Origin: an uncultured Clostridia bacterium
GTDB taxonomy: Bacteria; Bacillota; Clostridia; Christensenellales; UBA1242
Length of the DNA: 7,284 bases
Reading direction: 5' to 3'
Assembly: GCA_934746185.1 (NCBI GenBank)
Contig: CAKVEY010000047.1
Coordinates: forward strand, 1 to 7,284
The position numbers were made by a program, and so were the translations under genes. The notes under the pieces were generated by a model. The model was given only the letters and a program-made list of their open reading frames with translations, was not told the origin of the DNA and searched no databases. The first letter of the stretch is position 1; each line of letters opens with the position of its first letter. Below are positions 1-5,425 of the stretch, piece by piece.

Positions 1-1
1 A

Positions 2-103
2 CTTAAAGAAGTTAGCAAAATAATAAATAATGAAATTGAATATAAAAACAAAAACGCTGAAATTAACGCTAAAATAAGCGAATTATTATCACTTATTAGT
101 TAA
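2..103 (+). CDS. C-terminal fragment of an unknown protein
   Basis: This is an open frame that enters from the left edge and gives 33 residues before a TAA stop. The visible tail is highly charged, rich in Lys, Glu, Asn and Ile, with hydrophobic residues spaced in a way that suggests an amphipathic or coiled-coil helix. It ends in SELLSLIS. The beginning of the gene lies outside the window, so the family cannot be named. Its last 8 bases, including the stop codon, overlap the end of the minus-strand gene at 96-1454, so the two genes converge. An AT-rich imperfect hairpin followed by a T run (about 102-139) could end its transcript inside the neighbour's coding end. Coding status rests only on the open frame and its gene-like end. 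Confidence 0.5.
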   Translation, partial: LKEVSKIINNEIEYKNKNAEINAKISELLSLIS

Positions 104-1454
104 AAATTTTATAACGATTGTTATGGTCATAAATTTTTTCATAATTTAAACCTAAATAATCGTTTTTTTCACGCAAAAATTTGCCATTAAAATTAACATA
201 AGATAAAAATATAAAATTATTTTTTATAAGAGTTTGCTTGTTAGAATTATCTAAAAAAATTCTAAAACCTATATCATATAAACTTTTGTAATATGAGTTA
301 ATATTATTCGTTTTATTAGGTGAAATATAAATATTTATAGTAGAAAATATATTAAACAAAGTTTCTTTAACATAATTTGTTTCTTCAGGTTCGATAATAT
401 TTGTATTGTTAACAAAATTGCCATAAGCAAACTTATAATTTTTGTCTTTTAAATACGATGCGATTTTTTTAAGCGTTTGAATTTCGCTTGCAGAATTAGG
501 ATTTGTTTTATTTATGTTATAACCTAAAATATTGTTGTTTTTATCAAAGGAAATAACCCCACGAGCGTTATTAAACGAAAAATTTTTATTTTCATCAATA
601 AAGTTTTCAAGAATAGGAATAAAATCTGCGTTATAACTTATTTGATTTTTTTCGGTTTGTTTACTTGAAAATGTTGCAATTTTATCTTTTGCATCTATAA
701 TAAATTTATCTATAAAACAATTTTCATTATCGCTATAATTAATGTTATTAAATAACAAAATTATCGGTTTTTTATCTAGGGGAAGATATAAATCTCGTTT
801 AAAAACATTTTCACCACTTATATCTAAATAATCGTAAATATCAATTAGAATGTAGTCGTTTATATAAAGTTCGTTTAATAAATTGTTAAATTCTTTGCTC
901 GTTAAATATAAATTATCTAAATTTTCATAATTAGGGTTGTCCTTAAAGGCTAAATTGGAATAAGCAATAAGTTTATTAACGGCAACTACGTTTGGCTCGT
1001 TTTCATAATAATATAGTCCATCTTTTACAAAGAATTTTGAGTAGTGAGAAATTAACGAGTTAATTGTTGTTTTATCTTTAAAAAGGTTGCTTTTACTTTC
1101 CAAAAATTCAACGGCGTTTTGATATTCCTTATTTTGTGCGTAATTTCGTGCAGTTAAAACAATGTTTTCTCGATATTTATCCATTAAGTTTTCAATTTCT
1201 TTTATTTTGTAAGAAAAATATTGCGTGTTACTATCGCATAAAACATCTAAATGTTTATATAAAAGTTCAATTTCATCGTTTAAACTTTGAGTGTTTTGTA
1301 ATTTCATAAGTAATGCTTGTGCTAAATCTTCTTTGTATAAGGTAGTTTTAGGCGAAGCAAAAACAATGCCAGTATTAAAAATATTAGCATTAAGTACAAA
1401 AATTAATAAACATAGAAAAGTTATTATATATAGAATAAACTTTTTCATAATCAT
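96..1454 (-). CDS. Exported polysaccharide deacetylase-like protein with lost catalytic residues
   Basis: The protein has 452 residues. Residues 4-24 form an N-terminal hydrophobic segment (signal peptide or membrane anchor). A mostly helical, Lys/Glu/Asn-rich region follows to about 200, and then a domain at about 225-440. That domain resembles, from memory, the clostridial polysaccharide deacetylases with a core like LSFDDVNYY, a segment like FSYxGAKGxxxLTGYxGILGY, and a metal site like FASHSxGH. Here the matching stretches are LLFNNINY (233-240), FSFNNARGVISFD to ILGY (292-312) and FAYGNFVN (342-349). The two Asp of the first motif are Asn236 and Asn237, and the two metal-binding His are Gly345 and Asn349. 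Hydrolytic activity therefore looks lost, although the scaffold and reading frame are intact. The start ATG at 1454 could equally be the ATG two codons later; neither has a clear Shine-Dalgarno site. It is divergent from 1560-2594. The fold is a memory-based assignment; an unrelated surface protein is the alternative. Confidence 0.6.
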   Translation of the reverse strand: MIMKKFILYIITFLCLLIFVLNANIFNTGIVFASPKTTLYKEDLAQALLMKLQNTQSLNDEIELLYKHLDVLCDSNTQYFSYKIKEIENLMDKYRENIVLTARNYAQNKEYQNAVEFLESKSNLFKDKTTINSLISHYSKFFVKDGLYYYENEPNVVAVNKLIAYSNLAFKDNPNYENLDNLYLTSKEFNNLLNELYINDYILIDIYDYLDISGENVFKRDLYLPLDKKPIILLFNNINYSDNENCFIDKFIIDAKDKIATFSSKQTEKNQISYNADFIPILENFIDENKNFSFNNARGVISFDKNNNILGYNINKTNPNSASEIQTLKKIASYLKDKNYKFAYGNFVNNTNIIEPEETNYVKETLFNIFSTINIYISPNKTNNINSYYKSLYDIGFRIFLDNSNKQTLIKNNFIFLSYVNFNGKFLREKNDYLGLNYEKIYDHNNRYKIFN

Positions 1455-1559
1455 AGTATTTGTTAATTATTTGATAATATAATTAAAATACAACAAAAAA
1501 ACCTTTAATTTTATTTTTTTTTTTAATTTATTTGAATTTAGTTGTGGTATTTTTTATTT

Positions 1560-2594
1560 ATGGAAAAAATTTTATGTAAAGAGATAAAAAAAGTTGAACT
1601 AAAAAAAGAACCTTTAACGGTGCTAAATAGTTTTATAGAAGAAAATTTTGTTAATTCGCAAGTAGTTTTTGTGGTTGATTTTTTAACTTACCAAAAGGAA
1701 TATTTACTACTAGAAGAATTGAAAAAATGTTCTTTAAATAATGTAATTATAAAGGTGTTATATTCAACTAAAAAAACCGAAAATGAACTAACTAAAATGA
1801 TAGATGAAACATATAGTTTAGTGGTTGGAATAGGTGAAATTTTTGCGTTAAAATTTGTAAAAAATTTTGCCATAAAAAATAATATAAATTATGCTTTTGT
1901 GTGCTTAAATTCGCCAAAATGTGAGATTTTTAGCAATTTTTATGAAGAATTTGACAATTTTAACAATATTACGCCAACATTTGTGCTTATAGAAGAAATT
2001 TTTATCACTAATAAAATTATGTTAGATTTAAGTTTAAATATATATAAATATTCTTATATTTTGTTAGAAGAAAAATATGAAAATGTGCATAATGATTATT
2101 TAAAAATTATCACTGACATAAATAGAGAAAACATACTAGCAAAATTAGTTGAATTTGGGCTGATTTTAAACAGAAATAAGATTAATTTTTTTATTAATGA
2201 AAAAGACGATTTTAAAGGTTTTATTAATAGTCAAATATTAACTTATACATATAAAAATTTATTTTTAAATATTAATCGAAATAATCTTATTAAAATAAAT
2301 TCGCTTATTTTTAATAACAAAAATCAAATTTTTGAATATGAACATTTTAGCGTTAAATTTAATAGATTTATGCTACTTATAAATAAAAATTATTATATTG
2401 ATAAAATTAACGATGTGATTAATATTAATAAAGTTTTATTGCAGAATTTAAAAACGATTGATATTTTTTCTTTTTATTTATATTGTAAAAACTATAATTT
2501 TTATTATAAAAAGAAACAAAATATAAATGTACCTTTTTTAGATAAAATGAAATATTTTAAAATTTTTAATAATGCATATAAAATTTTTGCTTAA
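1560..2594 (+). CDS. Degenerate glycerol-1-phosphate dehydrogenase-like (AraM/iron-ADH superfamily) protein
   Basis: The protein has 344 residues from the ATG at 1560. An in-frame TTG at 1542 would add six residues but has no ribosome site and adds nothing recognisable. The N-terminal half follows the Rossmann-like order of the superfamily: a strand then VVDFLTY (38-44), another strand near 62-68, then VVGIGEIFALKFVK (88-101) and INYAFVCLNSPKCEIFS (109-125). Aligned by eye without gaps to the family pattern GVGSGTINDLTKF...TAPSMDGYAS, the glycine-rich GSG is GEI, the nucleotide-side Asp is Lys98 and the metal Asp is Cys121. Only two His occur in the protein (177 and 262), and no family-like EH...H metal site is visible. 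If the homology is right, this is a non-catalytic relative of a cytosolic enzyme that reduces dihydroxyacetone phosphate. Length fits the family (about 350-400). It is probably co-transcribed with the gene 28 bp downstream. Confidence 0.45.
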   Translation: MEKILCKEIKKVELKKEPLTVLNSFIEENFVNSQVVFVVDFLTYQKEYLLLEELKKCSLNNVIIKVLYSTKKTENELTKMIDETYSLVVGIGEIFALKFVKNFAIKNNINYAFVCLNSPKCEIFSNFYEEFDNFNNITPTFVLIEEIFITNKIMLDLSLNIYKYSYILLEEKYENVHNDYLKIITDINRENILAKLVEFGLILNRNKINFFINEKDDFKGFINSQILTYTYKNLFLNINRNNLIKINSLIFNNKNQIFEYEHFSVKFNRFMLLINKNYYIDKINDVININKVLLQNLKTIDIFSFYLYCKNYNFYYKKKQNINVPFLDKMKYFKIFNNAYKIFA

Positions 2595-2622
2595 AAAAAA
2601 TAAAACTGTCAATTATTTAATT

Positions 2623-3114
2623 ATGAAAAAATTAATTTTATTGATAGTTTTTTTATTGCTACTAACGCTTACATATAGTTTTAATCCTATTTTTAATAAT
2701 GTTTTTAATTTACATAATGTTGTTTTTAGTAACCCTGAATATTCTATATATTGCTTAGATTATGCTAATTTAGAAAATACTAAGAATGTTAAAATTATTG
2801 ATAACGGCAATAGTTATATTATAAAAAGTTCGGTTAGTTTAGCCAAAAACATAAAACAAAATTCCTATAACGTTTTGGGTGAAAGCGTGAAGTTTGAAAC
2901 TAACAGGTTAGCAATTGATAAAATAATAAGACTACTTGATATAGAAATAAAATTTAAAGAAGATATTGACGGAATAACAACTTTATATGGTTATAGTAAT
3001 AATAACGACTTTTATAGGAGTGTTATAGTTGAAAATGAGTTAATTAATATACAAATTGCTTATAAAAATGGCATATTAACTATCGGTTCACCATTAATTT
3101 TAGGTGATTATTAA
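2623..3114 (+). CDS. Small secreted protein, possibly YwmB-like
   Basis: The protein has 163 residues when started at the ATG giving MKKLILLIVF, which begins a clean signal peptide (basic MKK, hydrophobic core to about 18). An upstream in-frame ATG at 2572 would overlap the previous gene and put polar residues before the signal, so it is rejected. No Shine-Dalgarno site precedes either start. The mature part alternates short strands and helices: SYIIKSSVSLAKNI (64-77), LGESVKF (85-91), a helix near 97-106, then GITTLYGYS (117-125), and a C-terminus NIQIAYKNGILTIGSPLILGDY (142-163). The LGES, YGYS, NIQIA and GxPLILGxY elements recall clostridial proteins annotated as YwmB-like, and the location just ahead of a SpoIIQ-like gene fits, since ywmB sits near spoIID and spoIIQ in Bacillus. 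The molecular role of YwmB is not established. Family assignment is tentative; secretion is likely. Confidence 0.5.
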   Translation: MKKLILLIVFLLLLTLTYSFNPIFNNVFNLHNVVFSNPEYSIYCLDYANLENTKNVKIIDNGNSYIIKSSVSLAKNIKQNSYNVLGESVKFETNRLAIDKIIRLLDIEIKFKEDIDGITTLYGYSNNNDFYRSVIVENELINIQIAYKNGILTIGSPLILGDY

Positions 3115-3166
3115 AAAAATGTTTAAAAAAAATATTTGTGTTAATAATTTTGCTTAGGAGGGAAAT

Positions 3167-3736
3167 ATGAACAAATTATTTAAAAAAATGGGGAAATACA
3201 AAACATACTTATATTCAATTTTAGCAGTGGTTTTACTAGCAGTAATTTTAACTGTTGCGCTTACAGCTGGGGCAAAAGGAGATGGTCAAACATTGCCAGT
3301 AGATAACGATTCTATAAAGTTTTCTATGCCTGTAATTAACGCTACTGTATCAAAAGGCTATAACGCTGACGAATTGCAATATAACAAATCTTTAAATTGT
3401 TGGGAGATTCATAAAGGATTAGATTTAGTGGCTTCTGTTGGCGATAATGTTATGGCTTGCTACGACGGAGAAGTTACTAATATAACATCTAATTATTTAG
3501 AAGGAACAATTTTAGAGATTACTCACGCCGATGGATTTAAAAGCATTTATAGTGGCTTAAATAGTGAACTAAAAGTTAAAGTTGGCGATAGTGTAAAAAT
3601 CAACGACGTATTAGGTACAGTTGGTTCGGCTTTAAAAGAAGATAACGAAGACGGCTCTCACGTTCATTTTGAATTAATTAAAGATGGCGAAAAAATTGAC
3701 CCACTTAATTATATCGAAATTGGGCTAAAAGATTAA
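3167..3736 (+). CDS. spoIIQ: SpoIIQ-like LytM/M23 peptidase-fold membrane protein
   Basis: The protein has 189 residues, preceded by a strong AGGAGGG ribosome site (3156-3162) four bases before the ATG. Residues 1-12 are basic, 13-34 form one membrane span, and the rest should lie outside the membrane. A LytM/M23 domain covers about 52-185. It holds HKGLD (His82, Asp86) and HVHFE (His165, His167), which are the zinc ligands of the family plus one of its two catalytic His. The other catalytic His, normally in YAHL, is Gly130 in YSGL. SpoIIQ proteins join SpoIIIAH across the gap between forespore and mother cell during engulfment; clostridial versions keep the zinc site. The small single-span layout and nearby spoIIID support SpoIIQ over a cell-wall hydrolase, but a vegetative M23 protein cannot be excluded. 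No convincing sigma-F promoter is visible in the 52 bp upstream, so it may be read through from 2623-3114. Confidence 0.75.
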   Translation: MNKLFKKMGKYKTYLYSILAVVLLAVILTVALTAGAKGDGQTLPVDNDSIKFSMPVINATVSKGYNADELQYNKSLNCWEIHKGLDLVASVGDNVMACYDGEVTNITSNYLEGTILEITHADGFKSIYSGLNSELKVKVGDSVKINDVLGTVGSALKEDNEDGSHVHFELIKDGEKIDPLNYIEIGLKD

Positions 3737-3749
3737 TTTTGAAAAACGC

Positions 3750-3778
3750 TTTACATTTTTTGAAATTGTTGTTATAAT
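3750..3778 (+). promoter_or_regulatory. Vegetative (sigma-A type) promoter of the acyl carrier protein gene
   Basis: TTTACA at 3750-3755 and TATAAT at 3773-3778 are separated by exactly 17 bases. This differs from the housekeeping consensus at one base of the -35 box. Transcription would start near 3785, leaving a leader of about 25 bases that contains the AGGAGG site at 3797-3802. It begins 13 bases after the stop of the SpoIIQ-like gene, which would let the acyl carrier protein be made during growth regardless of sporulation. Confidence 0.8.
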
Positions 3779-3808
3779 AGTCTTGTTATTCTATATAGGA
3801 GGACATTT

Positions 3809-4042
3809 ATGACTACTTTTGAAAAAGTAAGGGAAGTAATTTGCAACCAACTTGGTAAACCTGAAGAAAAAGTAACTTTAGATAGTAATATTGTTGAAGG
3901 TTTAGGAGCTGATTCATTAGATGTTGTTGAAATGCTTATGGCACTTGAAGAAGAATTCAATATGACCTTACCAGACGAAGCGTGTGCAAATTTAAAAACC
4001 GTTAACGATATAGTTGCTTTTATTGATGCTCATAAAAAATAA
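3809..4042 (+). CDS. acpP: Acyl carrier protein
   Basis: The protein has 77 residues, the usual length for a type II fatty-acid synthase carrier. The signature GADSLDVVEMLMALEEEF runs from residue 33 to 50, with Ser36 in the DSL motif as the phosphopantetheine attachment site. The rest follows the four-helix plan: FEKVREVICNQL for helix I, the acidic helix II after DSL, PDEACANLKTVNDIVAFIDAH for helices III and IV. It shuttles growing acyl chains between cytosolic Fab enzymes for membrane lipid synthesis. AGGAGG at 3797-3802 lies six bases before the ATG. It has its own promoter (3750-3778) and its own terminator (4060-4092), so it looks monocistronic, away from any fab gene in this window and inside a sporulation neighbourhood. 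A specialised carrier for another pathway is possible but the sequence looks like the housekeeping form. Confidence 0.93.
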   Translation: MTTFEKVREVICNQLGKPEEKVTLDSNIVEGLGADSLDVVEMLMALEEEFNMTLPDEACANLKTVNDIVAFIDAHKK

Positions 4043-4059
4043 ACTCAAAAATAAGAGTA

Positions 4060-4092
4060 AAAAAATCTCAAACAAGTAGTTTGAGATTTTTT
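4060..4092 (+). terminator. Rho-independent terminator after the acyl carrier protein gene
   Basis: A perfect 14-bp stem pairs 4060-4073 with 4079-4092 around a 5-base loop (AAGTA). The core is TCTCAAAC/GTTTGAGA, flanked by A6 on the left and T6 on the right. The T run makes it a classic intrinsic terminator 17 bases after the acyl carrier protein stop. The matching A run means it could also work on the other strand. Confidence 0.9.
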
Positions 4093-4163
4093 ATTGTTTT
4101 AAAAATAAAATTTTTAAATTTTTAACTTATGAAATATTCTTTTAACACAAATTTGTTAGTCTA

Positions 4164-4197
4164 ATTTTATATTTTATATTTTATATTTTATATTTTA
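4164..4197. repeat. Tandem repeat of ATTTTAT, nearly five copies
   Basis: Four exact head-to-tail copies of ATTTTAT (4164-4191) are followed by a six-base partial copy, ATTTTA. A shorter tandem doublet of CTAACTAT lies just downstream (4214-4229). Such short arrays can gain or lose units by replication slippage. No coding sequence is interrupted. Confidence 0.9.
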
Positions 4198-4368
4198 ATG
4201 ATTAACAATCTAACTAACTATCTAACTATCTTTTATCTTTATCTATTTCATTGTTTGTTTGCGCTTTATTGCCTACCTTATATTTTATGTGCAATTATAT
4301 GAAATATTTAGGAAATAAAATAATCCAAATTATATTGTGAAAGTAGTGTGTATTGTATTGTAAAAGTG

Positions 4369-4427
4369 CTATAAAATTTGGCGTAAAATTAGCAAACTAA
4401 AAATTAAAGTATAGCAAAATTTTATAG
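4369..4427. repeat. Inverted repeat upstream of spoIIID
   Basis: CTATAAAATTT at 4369-4379 is the exact reverse complement of AAATTTTATAG at 4417-4427, with 37 bases between. The arms lie 20-80 bases upstream of the proposed spoIIID promoter. It lacks a T run in the right place for a terminator. In DNA this AT-rich, an 11-bp match may be chance. Confidence 0.5.
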
Positions 4428-4446
4428 TTCATAAATGCTAAATTTG

Positions 4447-4475
4447 TCATAATTTGTAAAATAAACTCATATTTT
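4447..4475 (+). promoter_or_regulatory. Candidate sigma-E promoter of spoIIID
   Basis: TCATAAT at 4447-4453 matches six of seven positions of the sigma-E -35 consensus KMATATT. CATATTTT at 4468-4475 matches five of seven defined positions of the -10 consensus CATACANT. The spacer is 14 bases, as expected. Transcription would start near 4482, just ahead of the ribosome site. In Bacillus, spoIIID is transcribed by sigma-E in the mother cell, so the placement fits. The match is by eye in AT-rich DNA and remains unproven. Confidence 0.5.
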
Positions 4476-4482
4476 ATACCAC

Positions 4483-4490
4483 AAGGAAGG
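4483..4490 (+). promoter_or_regulatory. Ribosome binding site that sets the spoIIID start
   Basis: AAGGAAGG ends eight bases before the ATG at 4499. An in-frame GTG at 4490 overlaps this site and cannot use it, so the ATG is chosen. Confidence 0.8.
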
Positions 4491-4498
4491 TGTTAAAT

Positions 4499-4738
4499 AT
4501 GAGTGAAACTGAAATAATAAATCTAGCAAATTATATTTTAGATTATAAATTAACAATAAGGGGAGCAGGTAAAGTTTTTTGTATTCCTAAAAGTACACTG
4601 CATTATAATGTTACAACAAAATTAAAAGAAATTGATTATGGTTTATATTTTAAATTGCATAAATATTTACAAAATAATTTTAACGAAAAACATATTCGTG
4701 GTGGTCTTGCCACAAAGAAAAAATATAAAAAGATGTAG
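4499..4738 (+). CDS. spoIIID: Sporulation transcription factor SpoIIID
   Basis: The protein has 79 residues from the ATG at 4499, somewhat shorter than the Bacillus protein (about 93), mainly at the C-terminal tail. A helix-turn-helix spans about 18-40: TIRGAGKVFCIPKSTLHYNV aligns with the Bacillus TVRVIAKEFGVSKSTVHKDL. The C-terminal basic segment KHIRGGLATKKKYKK (64-78) matches the family's RHLRGGEATKLKYKK, which contributes to DNA binding. SpoIIID is a mother-cell regulator that acts after sigma-E and before sigma-K, activating and repressing many genes and its own. Substitutions inside the helix-turn-helix (for example a Cys-Ile-Pro turn) make it a divergent member. It sits alone between a long gene-free region and a convergent terminator, with a candidate sigma-E promoter in front. 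In Bacillus the next gene is mbl; that is not the case here. Confidence 0.92.
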   Translation: MSETEIINLANYILDYKLTIRGAGKVFCIPKSTLHYNVTTKLKEIDYGLYFKLHKYLQNNFNEKHIRGGLATKKKYKKM

Positions 4739-4826
4739 TTTAATTTATATTTTTTTGTAACATTTTTATATGTAATTTTTTAACAAAATTTACCATAAGA
4801 ACTAATATTATTTAATTAAAAACAAC

Positions 4827-4864
4827 AAAAAATGGCATTAAAACTAAATATTTTGCCATTTTTT
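4827..4864. terminator. Bidirectional terminator between spoIIID and the ttcA operon
   Basis: An 11-bp perfect stem pairs AAAAAATGGCA (4827-4837) with TGCCATTTTTT (4854-4864) around a 16-base loop. It has a T6 run on the plus strand and an A6 run that gives T6 on the minus strand. It lies between two converging transcription units and should end both. The minus-strand gene stops 12 bases to its right. Confidence 0.85.
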
Positions 4865-4876
4865 ATTAAAAATTTA

Positions 4877-5425
4877 TTAATTTTGTTTCTTATATTCTTT
4901 TTCAAGTAGTTCTAACGACTTTTTTAAATTATAGATATAATCTCGTTTAATGTTTTTAAAATTAGATACATAACTTATTATATTTTCTTTTTCAACATAA
5001 TCTAAATAAGGTATTCTATTAATTGCTTCAAAACTTAAATTTTGAGTTTTGTAAAATTTATATTTATTGATGTTAGTTAAATAAAATTGATTGTCGCCTT
5101 TTCGTAATCTTAAAAATAAGGATAGTTCACCAAAATACGCCACTCTTAAATAAACATCGCCATTATCAACTTTTTCAATTTTATATTCTGTATTATCTTT
5201 TTTGCATTTATGGAAAAAGTCTTTTACTGTTATAAAAGTTTTTTGGCTTAAATCTTCGTCTAATTCTAATGATTTTATAGCAACTTTTTTGTTCTTTAAA
5301 GTTGAATAAACATCGACTGAATTTTTATGACCACAAATAATATAAACTGGTTCATTGAATTGTTTGTTTTTTAAATAAACGGTGTTAATTGCAAAATTAT
5401 TTTTAATTTTTTCTAGTTTTCTCAT
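4877..5425 (-). CDS. Unrecognised 182-residue protein coupled to ttcA
   Basis: I do not recognise this protein. It has 182 residues, many charged, with no signal peptide or membrane span, so it is probably cytosolic. The first 120 residues alternate likely strands (VYIICG at 27-32, KVAIKSLEL, YLRVAYFGELSLFLRLR), suggesting a mostly beta fold; the last 50 (from about ENIISYVSNF) look helical and end in a Lys/Glu-rich tail. Cys31 and Cys74 are the only cysteines, so no metal motif is evident. Its ATG shares one base with the ttcA stop (TAATG), and an AAAAGGA site lies within ttcA's end, so translation is coupled. The pairing suggests a role linked to tRNA thiolation or RNA handling, but that is only context. 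The shared terminator at 4827-4864 ends the unit. Confidence 0.8.
   Translation of the reverse strand: MRKLEKIKNNFAINTVYLKNKQFNEPVYIICGHKNSVDVYSTLKNKKVAIKSLELDEDLSQKTFITVKDFFHKCKKDNTEYKIEKVDNGDVYLRVAYFGELSLFLRLRKGDNQFYLTNINKYKFYKTQNLSFEAINRIPYLDYVEKENIISYVSNFKNIKRDYIYNLKKSLELLEKEYKKQN

Larger units (their letters stand above)
4093..4498. other. Gene-free stretch between acpP terminator and spoIIID
   Basis: About 400 bases with no supportable coding frame on either strand. It holds a 7-bp tandem array (4164-4197), a short CTAACTAT doublet (4214-4229), an 11-bp direct repeat TATGAAATATT at 4128-4138 and 4298-4308, an inverted repeat (4369-4427) and a candidate sigma-E promoter (4447-4475). I see no tRNA-like or riboswitch-like structure. 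The length is unusual beside the tight spacing elsewhere in the window, so a small RNA or control region is possible, but nothing proves it. Confidence 0.6.

Noticed and set aside
1291..1482. Plus-strand open frame of 63 codons
   Set aside because: It lies antisense to the start of the exported deacetylase-like gene, has no ribosome site, and its composition is that of a mirrored coding strand.
1542..1559. TTG start extending the dehydrogenase-like protein by six residues
   Set aside because: There is no ribosome site and the added residues MWYFLF match nothing expected; the ATG at 1560 gives a family-like start.
1688..1873. Minus-strand open frame of 61 codons
   Set aside because: It is antisense within the dehydrogenase-like gene and shows no recognisable protein features.
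2572..2622. ATG start that lengthens the YwmB-like protein by 17 residues
   Set aside because: It overlaps the upstream gene and places polar sequence ahead of an otherwise well-formed signal peptide.
3115..3166. Sigma-F promoter before the SpoIIQ-like gene
   Set aside because: A GTTTA-like -35 can be drawn at 3121 but no GG-containing -10 stands at the right distance.
3772..3960. Minus-strand open frame of 62 codons
   Set aside because: It runs antisense through the acyl carrier protein promoter and conserved DSL region, so it is a shadow.
4201..4210. SpoIIID-like binding site ATTAACAATC
   Set aside because: It matches nine of ten positions of WWRRACARNY but lies almost 290 bases upstream of spoIIID, and such near matches are expected by chance in AT-rich sequence.
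4128..4308. CRISPR-like spaced repeats in the gene-free stretch
   Set aside because: Only two 11-base copies 160 bases apart are present, with no regular spacing or longer repeat.
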